From: VRUE01 sp963727465
GTDB lineage: Bacteria; Actinomycetota; Thermoleophilia; Solirubrobacterales; 70-9
Reading direction: 5' to 3'
Length of the DNA: 64,000 nt
Assembly (NCBI GenBank): GCA_963727465.1
Contig: CAVSGL010000017.1
Span: forward strand, 60,401-124,400
Shown here: positions 35,105 to 44,500 of the stretch, in pieces
Numbering within the stretch: the first letter of the stretch is position 1
Layout of the letters: each line of letters opens with the position of its first letter
Translations under genes and position numbers: made by a program
The notes under the pieces: generated by a model
Told to the model about the DNA's origin: nothing
What the model saw: only the letters and a program-made list of their open reading frames with translations
The model's database searches: none

Positions 35105-35875
35105 ATGGCCTCGCCCGACAACTACGCGATAGAGAAAGAATCCGAGCTGTGGCGGCGATTTGCCCGCGAGCGTGACCCGGCGATCCGGGAAGAGCTGGTG
35201 CGCAGGAACCTCGACTTCGCCAAGCGCCTGGCGCTGCGCTACCGGGGGGCGAGCGAGTCCTTCGACGATCTGCTTCAGGTTGCCAACCTCGGCCTGCTGG
35301 GCGCGATCGACCGCTTCGACCCCGAGCGCGGCATCCCCTTCACCGCCTTCGCCTCGCCGACGATCCTGGGTGAGCTCAAACGCCACTTCCGCGACCGCGT
35401 CTGGACCGTGCGGGTGCCGCGCGGCCTGCACGACCGCATGGCCGAAGTCGACAAAGCGATCACCGAGCTGACCAAGAAACTCCAGCGCTCGCCCTCGGTC
35501 GGCGAGATCGCCGAGCGGCTCGGCGTCGAGCAGACCGACGTGCTCGAGGTGATGGAGGCCAACCACAACCGCCGGCCGCTCTCGCTCGACCGCCCCGCCG
35601 GGTCCGAGGACGCCGAGGAGTCGCCGCCGACCGAGTGGATCGGCTCCGAGGACGAGTCCTTCGAGCTGGTCGAGGGACGGGTCGCGCTCGACGCCGCGCT
35701 GCCCCACCTCGACGAGCGCGAGCGGCTGGTGCTGCGCCTGCGCTTCGCCGAGGACATGACGCAGTCGCAGATCGCCGAGCGCATCGGTCACTCGCAGATG
35801 CACGTCTCGCGCATCCTGCGCCGCGCCCTGGCGCGGATCCGCGAGCAGATCAGCGAGCAGCAGAAAAGCGAATGA
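35105..35875 (+). CDS. SigB/SigF-subfamily sigma factor
   Basis: The 256-residue product starts at ATG 35105. Region 2 is shown by LVRRNLDFAKRLALRYRG, FDDLLQVANLGLLGAIDRFDPERG and FTAFASPTILGELKRHFRDR, region 3 by LQRSPSVGEIAERLGV, region 4 by LDERERLVLRLRFAEDMTQSQIAERIGHSQMHVSRILRRAL. This is the stress or development class controlled by anti-sigma kinases. The convergent anti-sigma gene overlaps it by 26 bp. It lies divergent from the superoxide dismutase gene, a plausible target. Confidence 0.93.
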   Translation: MASPDNYAIEKESELWRRFARERDPAIREELVRRNLDFAKRLALRYRGASESFDDLLQVANLGLLGAIDRFDPERGIPFTAFASPTILGELKRHFRDRVWTVRVPRGLHDRMAEVDKAITELTKKLQRSPSVGEIAERLGVEQTDVLEVMEANHNRRPLSLDRPAGSEDAEESPPTEWIGSEDESFELVEGRVALDAALPHLDERERLVLRLRFAEDMTQSQIAERIGHSQMHVSRILRRALARIREQISEQQKSE

Positions 35876-36698
35876 CCAGGTACTCGCCGTCGTCGGACTC
35901 CTCGACGGCGAGTTCGTCGGCCAGCTTCTCCAGCGAGCCGCCGACGTCGGGGACCTCGAGATCGGTGCGGATGTCGGCGGCGGCGCCGTCTTCCATCGGC
36001 CCGAGGCGCAGATCGATCCCGCCGTCGCGCTCGTCGAGGCCCAGCTTCACGCGGCCGTCCTCGAACTGGCGCGGCGCCGCCGCGGCGATCGCGTCGGTGA
36101 CCAGCACCGCGTCGGAGACCTGATCCACGGAGAGCTCGCGCCGCGCGGCCAGCGCGCCGACGACCCGCGCCAGCACCGGCGCCAGCAGCTCGGAGCGGTC
36201 GATCGTCAGCTCGGTGCGCTCGCTGGGCTGCGGCTTGATCTCCACCCGGTCGCCCGCGTCCCTGGCGCCACCGCCCTGGAGCGGCACGCGCATCGTGATC
36301 TCGGTGCCCCGGTCGATGCCGCCGGAGATCGAGAAGGCGCTGGAGAGCGCGGCGATCAGCGAGAGGCCGAGGCGGAGGCTGTCTCGCTCGGTCTCCGCCT
36401 GCGGGCGGATCCCCACGCCCTCGTCGCGGACGACGACCGTGAGCCCGTCGGGATCGGCGCTCGCCTCGACGCTGAGCGGGCCGGGCTCACCCTCGTAGGC
36501 GTGCAGGACGACGTTCATGCAGGCCTCGGTGACGACGGTCTTCAGGTCGGCCAGACCCGGCTCGTCCATCCCGATCTCCTCGGCCAGCCCGGCGAGGGCG
36601 TGGCGAATCACCGCGACGTTCTCGGACTTGGCGGGCAACATGATCTGTAGGCCCTGGGGCCTTTCGTCGGTTGCAGTGGTGTCTCGAGTGGACCGCAT
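35850..36698 (-). CDS. RsbW-like anti-sigma factor/serine kinase with second ATPase-like domain
   Basis: From ATG 36698 the product is 282 residues (ATG 36641 would cut the first strand). Residues ~20-145 form a GHKL/RsbW domain: LPAKSENVAVIRHALAGLAEE, LKTVVTEACMNVVLHAYEG (N-box), VVRDEGVGIRP and LRLGLSLIAAL. Residues ~165-282 look like a second, degenerate domain of the same type, with DQVSDAVLVTDAIAAAA but no clear ATP-binding boxes. It should bind the convergent sigma factor and phosphorylate the STAS protein encoded at 36842. Confidence 0.8.
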   Translation of the reverse strand: MRSTRDTTATDERPQGLQIMLPAKSENVAVIRHALAGLAEEIGMDEPGLADLKTVVTEACMNVVLHAYEGEPGPLSVEASADPDGLTVVVRDEGVGIRPQAETERDSLRLGLSLIAALSSAFSISGGIDRGTEITMRVPLQGGGARDAGDRVEIKPQPSERTELTIDRSELLAPVLARVVGALAARRELSVDQVSDAVLVTDAIAAAAPRQFEDGRVKLGLDERDGGIDLRLGPMEDGAAADIRTDLEVPDVGGSLEKLADELAVEESDDGEYLVIRFSAAR

Positions 36699-36841
36699 CC
36701 TTGCCGCCGGGGACGAGTCCCGCGGCCACGAGCATAGATCGTCGTGCTCTGGGAATTTCTCGCTACCCACCAGCGTGCGTGGCCAAACCAAGTCAGTTTC
36801 CAAACGCGGGACGAACGGTGGGACTGCGGTACGATCGGCCG

Positions 36842-37210
36842 GTGAAGCCGGTTCCCTTCGAGGTCACGCGGGAAGAGCTGGATGACGGCATTCGCGCGTT
36901 CACCGTGCGCGGCGAGCTCGACATGAACACGGCCCCGGAGCTCGAGCAGGGCCTGGAGCAGGCGCTGGACGAGTCCGGCACCTCGATCGTGCTCGACCTC
37001 TCCGAGTGCGAGTTCATCGACTCGACCGGCATCGCGCTGATCGTGCGCGCCTGGCAGCGCCTCGACGGCGGCGGCAACGGCTCCGGCGGCAAGCTGGTGC
37101 TCTGCTGCGACAACCACCAGGTGCGCCGGCTGCTGAAGATCACCGGGGTCGAATCCTCGATCTCGATGCACGATACGCGCGACGACGCGCTCGACGAGCT
37201 GCGCGGCTGA
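36842..37210 (+). CDS. anti-anti-sigma factor (STAS domain)
   Basis: The 122-residue product starts at GTG 36842. It has GELDMNTAPELEQGLEQAL, then VLDLSECEFIDSTGIALIVRA; S61 in DSTG is the expected phosphorylation site. Unphosphorylated, it would bind the anti-sigma protein and free the sigma factor. It is divergent from the anti-sigma gene. Confidence 0.92.
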   Translation: MKPVPFEVTREELDDGIRAFTVRGELDMNTAPELEQGLEQALDESGTSIVLDLSECEFIDSTGIALIVRAWQRLDGGGNGSGGKLVLCCDNHQVRRLLKITGVESSISMHDTRDDALDELRG

Positions 37211-37303
37211 GCGCGGCCGAGCTCGGCGCCGGCCTCGCATCACGTCGACACGCCCTGGCGGCGGCGGCCAGCCCATCGCGTGATCTAGATGTTTAACTAT
37301 CTT

Positions 37304-37333
37304 TTGACACTTTAAACAATAGTTGAGTATCTT
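37304..37333 (+). promoter_or_regulatory. promoter/operator of hipBA, probably leaderless
   Basis: TTGACA (37304-37309) and TATCTT (37328-37333) are separated by 18 bp and end six bases before the hipB ATG at 37340, so the transcript would start at or near the start codon. TTTAAAC occurs at 37311-37317 and 37332-37338, with GTTTAAC at 37291-37297. These repeats are likely HipB binding sites overlapping the promoter. Confidence 0.65.
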
Positions 37334-37339
37334 TAAACC

Positions 37340-37669
37340 ATGACGCGCACGCGTACCTACTCCGCGGCTACGACCGAGGCGACGAGGCTGCTCGGCAGCC
37401 AGATCACGCTGGCGCGCCGCGAGCGCCGCTGGACCCTTCAGGAACTCGCCGACCGGACCGGCGTAACCGCCGTGACGATGCGGAAGGTCGAGCGCGGCGA
37501 TCCGAGCGTCGGCCTCGGGGTCGCGTTCGAGGCGGCGACGCTTGCCGGCGTGCCGCTGTTCCACCCGGATCGCTCACGGCGCGCGATCGAAGTCGAACGT
37601 CTCGAGGATCGGCTGGCGGCGCTGCCCGGCAGGGTGCGCAAACCGACGCAGATCGACGATGACTTCTGA
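37340..37669 (+). CDS. hipB: HipB-like antitoxin (XRE-type HTH)
   Basis: The 109-residue product starts at ATG 37340. The helix-turn-helix is LGSQITLARRERRWTLQELADRTGVTAVTMRKVERGDPSVGL. The tail is acidic (IDDDF). It overlaps hipA by 11 bp. As in other HipBA modules it should neutralise HipA and repress the operon through the repeats upstream. Confidence 0.87.
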   Translation: MTRTRTYSAATTEATRLLGSQITLARRERRWTLQELADRTGVTAVTMRKVERGDPSVGLGVAFEAATLAGVPLFHPDRSRRAIEVERLEDRLAALPGRVRKPTQIDDDF

Positions 37670-38891
37670 GCCGGGGCCGGTATTCGTGTGGGCCTGGGCC
37701 CCGGGGGCGACCGAGCCGGTGGTCGCCGGGCGCCTGGATCCCCAGGGAAGCGTCTTCACCTTCACCTACGGACAGAGCTACCTCGCGTGCGAGGACTCCA
37801 TTTCGCTCTACCTGCCCGAGCTGCCGCTTCGGCGTGGGCCGATTGCGCCCCTGGCCGGGGAAGTCGCCGGCTGCGTGGCCGACGCCGCTCCAGACGCCTG
37901 GGGGCAGCGGGTGATCCTCAACGCCCAGATCGGACGGGGCGCCGAGGGCCCCGGCGATCTCAGCCTGCTGACCTACCTACAGGAGTCCGGCTCGAACCGA
38001 ATCGGCGCGCTCGACTTCCAGCTTTCCCCGGATGAGTACGTCGCTCGCGAAGCCGGGGCGACAACGCTCGCCGAGCTCGCCGAATCTGCCGAGCGGGTCG
38101 AACAGGGAGTCCCGCTGTCGCCGACGCTCGACCGGGCGCTTCTGCACGGCAGCTCGGTCGGGGGAGCTCGACCGAAGGCGCTGCTGAGCGACGGGGATCG
38201 CCAGCTGATCGCCAAGTTCAGCTCGACCACGGACTCCTTCCCCGTGGTCAAGGGGGAGTTCATCGCGATGGAGCTCGCCCGTCGAGCCGGTCTCGACGCG
38301 GCCAATGTGGAGCTGACGAGCGCGCTTGGAAAAGACATGCTGCTGATCGAGCGCTTCGACCGGCCTGGCGGAGGAACCCGCCGGGAGATGGTTTCCGCCC
38401 TGACGATCCTCGAGCTGGACGAGATCTCCGCGAGATACGCGAGCTACGCCGACCTCGCGGACCGGATCCGCGCCCGGTTCGCCGAACCCACCGCCAGCCT
38501 GCGCGAGCTCTTCGCGCGCATCGTCTTCAACGTCCTCGTCGGCAACACCGACGACCACGCCCGCAACCACGCGGCCTTCTGGGACGGCGAGTCGCTCGCC
38601 CTCACCCCGGCCTATGACGTCTGCCCGCAGGCCCGCGCCGGTGGCGAGGCGGCCCAGCTGATGGCGATCGGCAAGGACGGCTTCCGGATGAGCCAACTTT
38701 CCGGCTGCGTCGCTCGCGCGTCCGAGTACCGACTCTCGGAGGCCGATGCGCGCGAAATTGTCGACGGCCAGATCGCGACGATCGAGGACGAGTGGGCGGA
38801 CGTCTGCGACCGCGCAGAGCTGACCGAGGTCGACCGCGCCGGCTTCTGGCAGAGGCAGTTCCTCAACCCCTACGCGACCGAGGGCTACTAG
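37659..38891 (+). CDS. hipA: HipA-like serine/threonine kinase toxin
   Basis: The product is 410 residues from ATG 37659. HipA blocks are present: VADAAPDAWGQRVI, GSSVGGARPKALL (Gly-rich loop), LIAKFSS with the ATP-binding Lys, ELARRAGLDAANVEL, MLLIERFDR and the catalytic NTDDHARNHAAF. HipA kinases phosphorylate aminoacyl-tRNA synthetases or other targets and arrest growth. The gene is intact. A fragment of an unrelated gene follows directly, suggesting that the module was inserted there. Confidence 0.92.
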   Translation: MTSEPGPVFVWAWAPGATEPVVAGRLDPQGSVFTFTYGQSYLACEDSISLYLPELPLRRGPIAPLAGEVAGCVADAAPDAWGQRVILNAQIGRGAEGPGDLSLLTYLQESGSNRIGALDFQLSPDEYVAREAGATTLAELAESAERVEQGVPLSPTLDRALLHGSSVGGARPKALLSDGDRQLIAKFSSTTDSFPVVKGEFIAMELARRAGLDAANVELTSALGKDMLLIERFDRPGGGTRREMVSALTILELDEISARYASYADLADRIRARFAEPTASLRELFARIVFNVLVGNTDDHARNHAAFWDGESLALTPAYDVCPQARAGGEAAQLMAIGKDGFRMSQLSGCVARASEYRLSEADAREIVDGQIATIEDEWADVCDRAELTEVDRAGFWQRQFLNPYATEGY

Positions 38892-38937
38892 GCCGCCGAA
38901 ATCGTTTCCGTCGCCCCAACGCGGGTACCCGCTATGA

Positions 38938-39057
38938 GACCAGACCTTCAAGGCCTGGTGGCAGGGCCGCGGCGCCGTCAACCCGCACGGCGAGCCGGTC
39001 GTGCTCTTCCCCGACACCTTCGACAACTTCCTCCACCGGCCCGGATCGCCGGGCTAG
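38938..39057 (+). pseudogene. fragment of a FAD/Fe-S oxidoreductase C-terminal domain
   Basis: The frame after TGA 38935-38937 and up to TAG 39055-39057 encodes QTFKAWWQGRG, NPHGEPVVLFPDTFDNFLHRP. This is the FKxWFxxR...VVLxPDTFxNxxHP block of glycolate-oxidase-type FAD/iron-sulfur proteins. There is no start and the rest of the gene is absent, so this is a ~40-codon relic, now between hipA and small membrane-protein genes. Confidence 0.6.
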
Positions 39058-39278
39058 CGAAAAGTCGCTGACCTCGACCGTCGGCGACGCTCGGCGCGAT
39101 CCTCGCGCATCTCCGGCCAGAACATAAACACGAGGTATGCGGCCAGGCAGCCATACATGATCGCCCGCTGTCCTGTCGGGCCAGGATGAAACAGGGCCGT
39201 CAGAGCCATGGTCGCCACTCCCGTACTGACTATTCCCAACACACGCCCAAGCCCTGAGTATCGATTCATTGTCTTCAT
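39054..39278 (-). CDS. small two-helix membrane protein
   Basis: The 74-residue product starts at ATG 39278, overlapping the upstream stop (ATGA). Two hydrophobic segments (about 11-30 and 38-54) are followed by a strongly basic tail. Not recognised. Together with the next gene it forms a two-gene unit of lower GC than the surroundings. Confidence 0.55.
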   Translation of the reverse strand: MKTMNRYSGLGRVLGIVSTGVATMALTALFHPGPTGQRAIMYGCLAAYLVFMFWPEMREDRAERRRRSRSATFR

Positions 39279-39514
39279 AGTAGCTGACCCGCGACGGCCA
39301 ATGCATACAAAGAAATGCCGGCCCAGAAACCCCAAACAACTCCCTTGCGAGCCCATTCGTCGTGCCCGGCGACCGGGAGGCCGCGAGTCGACGCGAAGAC
39401 CAATCCGACCACCCCTCCAGCGCCCGCATAGGCAAAGATCGTTTCCACTCCAACCACTTCGGGAATCGGACCCGCCGCTCGCGGCAGCACTACCTCGGTG
39501 AGCAACGCGATCAT
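39275..39514 (-). CDS. small membrane protein
   Basis: The product is 79 residues from ATG 39514; TTG 39559 is another possible start (94 residues). It has three hydrophobic stretches (MIALLTEVVLP, IFAYAGAGGVVGLVFAS, GVVWGFWAGISLYALAVAG). It resembles small holin- or phage-like membrane proteins only in size. The function is unknown. Confidence 0.55.
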   Translation of the reverse strand: MIALLTEVVLPRAAGPIPEVVGVETIFAYAGAGGVVGLVFASTRGLPVAGHDEWARKGVVWGFWAGISLYALAVAGQLL

Positions 39515-39628
39515 CGTGGCCGACGCTAGGTCGGCCAGACGCACACGTGGCGCGCACAATCAAAACTTATGCATGAAGCACTGAAACAAGGTCGTAGAGC
39601 CTCGGGACGGGGTCGCGCAATAGCTCGG

Positions 39629-40045
39629 TTAGGGGGCGCTGGGCGAATCCTGTGCGGCAAAGCGCGCGACGCCCTGCTCGGGGTCGGGGAAGACCTCGCC
39701 GCGGACGAAACGCCCGTCGCGCACTCGCCAGATCCAGGCCACCGGGACGTCGCGGATGCCGAGCTCGCGGCTGCGCGCGTAGACCCGTCCCTGCACGAGC
39801 ACTGCCTCCGCCCGCGCCTCGACCTCGCCGACGGCGATCCGCAGCTCTTCCCATACCTCGGCGACGTCGGCGAGGTAGTCGCGCAGCCCGGCCGCACCTG
39901 TGTAGGGAGCGTCGCGGCCGACCGCCTCTGCCGTGACCACCGGGAAGAACTCCATGCGCTCGTCGCAGAGCTCGGCCATGCACTGCTCGTCGCGCCGGTT
40001 GAAGCACTCGTAGAGGCGCTCCACGAGCGCCCGCGGCTCAGCCAA
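39629..40045 (-). CDS. SnoaL-like / NTF2-fold protein
   Basis: The 138-residue product begins at TTG 40045, overlapping the phosphatase stop by 8 bp. The pattern LVERLYECFNRRDEQCMAELCDERMEFFP, GLRDYLADVAEVWEELRI and VAWIWRVRDGRFVRGEVF is typical of SnoaL-like proteins. Translational coupling to the PP2C gene suggests a shared role, perhaps small-molecule sensing, but this is inference. Confidence 0.78.
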   Translation of the reverse strand: MAEPRALVERLYECFNRRDEQCMAELCDERMEFFPVVTAEAVGRDAPYTGAAGLRDYLADVAEVWEELRIAVGEVEARAEAVLVQGRVYARSRELGIRDVPVAWIWRVRDGRFVRGEVFPDPEQGVARFAAQDSPSAP

Positions 40046-41387
40046 CGCCGGCGCTCTGGCGCGCGACCGCGAGCACCGCGACGTCGTCCTCGAGCCGCCC
40101 TCCGGTGAAGCTGTGGAGCGAACCCTCGAGCCGCTGCACGGCGAGCGCCGGGTTGGTCGCGCCGCTGAGCCGGTCGCGCAGGCGGTCCTCGCCGAAGCGC
40201 CCCTCGGAGCCCTGCGCCTCGGTGACGCCGTCGGTGACGACGACGATCTGCTGGCCGGGCTCGACCTGGCTGTGAACGATCGTCCATTCGGCGTCCTCGA
40301 AGGCGCCGAGGACCGGATCGGCTTCCATCACCTCGGTCACGCTCCCGCCGTCGACGAGCAGCGGCGGCGGGTGGCCGGCAACGGCGAGGCGCATCGGCTC
40401 GCGCGGATCCTCCCCCAACGTCATCGCCGCGAGGCTACAGAGGGAGGCGTCGCCGCGCGCCAGCAGGGCGCGATTGAGCGTGCGCAGGGCGGCCTCCGGA
40501 TCGTCGGTGAGCACCGCGGCGGTGCGCAGGGTGTAGCGCGCGACCGCGGTGATCGAGGCGGCGTGGGCGCCGCGGCCGGTGACGTCGCCGATCGCCAGCA
40601 TCCAGCCGCCGGGCACGCGGAAGACGTCGTAGAAGTCGCCGCCGACTTCGTTCTCGGCCCCGGCCGGCCGGTACATCGCCGCCACCGACCAGCCTGGGAT
40701 GTGCGGCAGCGGCGAGGGCAACAGGCCGCGCTGAAGCGTCTCGGCGATCTCCGCGCGCGCCCGCTCGGCCCGCTCGAGGTCGGCGAAGAGGCCCGAGTTG
40801 TCGAGCGCCAGGGCGATGCGCCCGGCGAGGATCCAGGCGAAGCGCGCGTCCTCGCGGCGGTAGCGGCGGCCCGACCAGGCGACCGCGATCGTCAGCGTGC
40901 CGGTGACTTCGCCGCGCGCCTGTAGGGCGACGGTGATCGCCGAGCGCATGCCGAGGCCGCGCAGGAAATCGAGGTCCTGCTCATCGTGGGCGAGGCCGCG
41001 CAGGTCCTCGTCGGACACACGCTCGTAGAAGCGCGGGCCGAGCGCGGACCGGTCGTCGGCGACCATCCGCGGCGGGGTCGAGGGCATGCGTTCGGCGAGG
41101 CCCGTCTCGACCCCCGGCGAGCCGCCGGGGGCGACGCGCACCGCCGCGCGCCGCGGCACGCGATCCTCGCCGATCACGTCGATCATGCAGAAGTCGCCGA
41201 GCTGCGGCACGAGGATCGCGCAGATCGCGTCGAACGTCTGCTCCAGCGACCGCCCGTCCTCGGAGACGGCGGTGATGTCGGCGAGGATCTGGAAGCGCCG
41301 CCGCGCCCTGCGCTCGCGGGCGATCAGCACGGCGAGCACGGCGACGAGCGCCGCCACCGCCACCACCGATATATCGATCCACGCCAT
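40038..41387 (-). CDS. GAF-PP2C (SpoIIE/RsbU-type) serine phosphatase
   Basis: The 449-residue product starts at ATG 41387. There is one N-terminal membrane helix (3-22), a GAF-like domain (about 35-200) and a SpoIIE-type PP2C domain with LLPSPLPHIPGWSVAAMYRPAGAENEVGGDFYDVF, LAIGDVTGRG, LAVAGHPPPLL and VVTDGVTEAQG. It would dephosphorylate a STAS protein such as that at 36842 and so activate the sigma factor at 35105. Confidence 0.9.
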   Translation of the reverse strand: MAWIDISVVAVAALVAVLAVLIARERRARRRFQILADITAVSEDGRSLEQTFDAICAILVPQLGDFCMIDVIGEDRVPRRAAVRVAPGGSPGVETGLAERMPSTPPRMVADDRSALGPRFYERVSDEDLRGLAHDEQDLDFLRGLGMRSAITVALQARGEVTGTLTIAVAWSGRRYRREDARFAWILAGRIALALDNSGLFADLERAERARAEIAETLQRGLLPSPLPHIPGWSVAAMYRPAGAENEVGGDFYDVFRVPGGWMLAIGDVTGRGAHAASITAVARYTLRTAAVLTDDPEAALRTLNRALLARGDASLCSLAAMTLGEDPREPMRLAVAGHPPPLLVDGGSVTEVMEADPVLGAFEDAEWTIVHSQVEPGQQIVVVTDGVTEAQGSEGRFGEDRLRDRLSGATNPALAVQRLEGSLHSFTGGRLEDDVAVLAVARQSAGVG

Positions 41388-41533
41388 CTGCGGTCAGTCT
41401 CCCTCGCTGTCGAAAACGACAGTAGCCAGCGCGGGCGCGCCTGTCCACGGAGAAAACCCCGGCCGGGGCCGAAGATCACCCGAGCAGCGTCAGCAGCAGG
41501 TTGGCGACGACGGCAAGCGGCGTCGCCACAACG

Positions 41534-44500
41534 TCAGCCGTTGTGGCGACGCTGGTGCCGCCTGTGCTGCCTCTTCGCCTTGCGGCGCTGCTTCGCGCAC
41601 CTGGAGTTCGACATCGCCGGCTTGAAGGTCGAGGTCTTGCCGTTGTGGCCTTCGGTGGCGACGTTGGCCCGGTAGTGGCGCTTGCAGATGTTGCGGCTGT
41701 TGACCAGGAGCCCCTTCTTGCCGCCCTGCTGGATGAAGATCAGCTTGGAGACGGGCACGTCGGGGGCGTCTTCGGCGGTGACCCTGATCTGGCCTTTGAT
41801 CGAGTCGATCCGCAGGGCCACGGTCACGTGCACGGGCTGGTAGTCGGGGCCGTGCAGGTCGAAGACCATGTCGGGCAGTTCGTGGCTCGATGACCTGAGG
41901 TAGACGGGGCCGCTGAGCGGGTAGCCGACGATCGGCGAGAAGGCCCGCACGTGGCCGTAGACCGCTCCCTTGGGGCAGCTGTTCGCCGCGAACTGGACCC
42001 TGGTGCAGACCGTGCGGATGTGGGCCTGATCGAGGAACTCCGAGCGCGGGATCGTGAAGGCGCCCTTGGCCAGGTTGGCTTCGCCGTGCTTGGCGACGTA
42101 GATCGCCCTCACCTTGGGGTGGGCGCCCCTGCCGGTGCCGCCGAAGAGGCGGAAGTAGGTCTTCGGTTCAAAGGAGAGGTCGCGGCAGCCGCCGACCTGG
42201 AAGCGGTTGTCGGGGTTTGCGGTCGCTCCGTCGGAGCTGTGGATGGATGCGGTGACCTGCATCGCTTCGCAGCTCGTCGGGTTGAGCGTGAACTCGGGGC
42301 GGTCGATGTTTATCGCCACCGAGCGGACCTTCAGCGGGATTCCCTCCAGCGAAGTCGGGATCGGGTCTGAGGCGGCGCTGATCTGGGCGGTCACCGGGTC
42401 GACCTTGAGCGGGGTCCTGATCACCACGTTGCCGAGGTCGAAGGGCCCGGCGACGGCTGGGGTGATCGCGACTGCACTGAGCGGGGCGCCCTTGTAGGGG
42501 CCTGCGAGATAGAGGTCCCCGCCGACGTGGAAGGGGTCTGAGCCGACTCCGGCGGCGGCGTCGATCGTGCCGAGCTTGGATGCCGCGGGGCAGCTCGGGG
42601 AGTTCTGCTCCTCGCGGCCCGACTTGCCCTGCGCGGCGGCGATCTCGCCGTCGGAGCAGTAGGGGATGCCGGCGAGCTTGCCGGTGATCCCCGGGGGCAT
42701 CGTGAAGTCGAGGCTGTCGAGCTCCTGTTCGCCGTCGTTCCTTCCGACCTTTATGACCAGCGGGCTGTAGGAGCCGGCGACGGGGTCGGTCGAGCCGGCT
42801 TCGAAGCTCGGGTTGAACGGCCTCGCTCCGGGCGAGCTCGCGCAGTTGGAGGAGACGTTGAAGGAGTCGCTCGTCTGCGCCGGCGGGCCCGATTCGGGCG
42901 CCGACCACGGTTCCCAGGAGCCCTGGGTGGTGTAGGTGCCGCAGACTTCGGGGGTGGCGAGCTCGGAGTGCGGGCCGCCGCCCCTGAAGTGCAGGGTGAG
43001 GTCTTCGACCGGGAGCTGCGGGTTGTAGTCGAAGGTCGCGGTCAGCTGGCCGCCGGGGCCGATGTCGATCTTGCCCGGCAGCTTGATCGTCAGCCCGAAG
43101 CGCGGGCTTTCGATCGCCAGGTAGACCGCCAGCAGGGAGCCGAAGGGGTTCGCGTGCTGGGAGGCGAGGTAGATCGTTCCACCCACCGGTTCTTCGAGCA
43201 GCGGGCTGGTCGCTTCGACCGTGCCGAGCTTGGAGCCGTCGGGGCAGCTCGGGGCGGCATCGTTGAAGCGGATCGGGTTGGGCAGTTCGCCGTGGTCGTC
43301 TTCAGCCCGATCTGCGCCTCCGAGCAAGCCTCGAGGCCGTTGGCCGAGGAGGGGTTCAGGCTGATGCCCTCCGGCAGCTGCACGACCGCCTTCTTCAGCG
43401 GCGGGGTGGCGAGCTTGTCGGCTTCGGTCAGCCCGCTCTGGTCGATGTGCAGATGGGCGTCGGCGCCCACCGGCGAAGAACCTTGGGTGTCGGTCGGCCG
43501 GAAGCTGAAGTCCGGATGGAATTGCAGTTGGTCGCAGCCGGTGACCGGCGGTTGCGGCGCCTCGGCATCGGCATAGACGCCGGGCTGCGACCAGGTGTTG
43601 AACGTGGTTTTCACCATCGGAGCTTTTCTCGCCTCTTCGGCGCAGTCGGACTGGAGCGTCAGAAATGGCTTCCCTCCGGTCCCGGCGGGCACCCCTTCAA
43701 GCGCGGCGAAGGCGCGGAAGAGCTTTTCGACCGTGCTCGGAGCATGCGGCGCCCAGATGCGTATTCCGTAGTCTTCTTCACTGCGCACCGATCCGAGCAG
43801 CAACTGCAATGGAGAAATGATTTTCGTCGTAAATTGCGCTGCGTAGCCAAAAGCCGGCACGTCGTTCGTGAATGGCGTGGTTAGTGAAGTTCCTCCTTTT
43901 CCAAAGCCGGTGAAAGGCGAGAGCTCGCCGACCTTGGCTTCAGCTTCACAGCCAGCAACGGAGCTTTGCGAACAACGATCGGTGATCAGTCGGATTGCCC
44001 AAGAACCCGGGCGGAACATCGACCGATAATGTCTTTCGCCAGCGCAGACGGCGCCATCTGCCCGTCTGCCGTACGCACGGTATTCACGACGAAGTAGGTG
44101 AGCGCGCTGAACGGATGGGAGCCGGCTTGACGCGCCGAAGCTACCGTCCGCTCGAAACGCACCCGCCCAGAACGCGGCGGCGCCAGGCGGCGCCTCTTCC
44201 GGCGAGACGACCAGTGGCACCTCATACGAATCCGGTCGACCGCCGCCCGAGATTTCCACCGTCGTTTTCGCCGAGAACGAAGAGTTATTGGTCACTTCGA
44301 TCGGCAGACCCAGCGCGAACAGGGACGAGAGCGCGTCCACCGCCCCCGCGGAGCAGGTCGCTTCTTCTGCGGTGTAGGTGCAGCTCCACCCGTTACCGCT
44401 TGGAACGCCGGAGATCGCGATGCCCGCGGGCATCGGCCCGATATGCATGGTCGCTGCGCCGGTTGCTTCGGCTCCACCGATGTTGACGGCGTAGATCCCG

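Noticed and set aside
39054..39514. The two small membrane proteins as a holin or prophage remnant
   Set aside because: Only size and hydrophobicity fit. No lysin, integrase or other phage gene is nearby.
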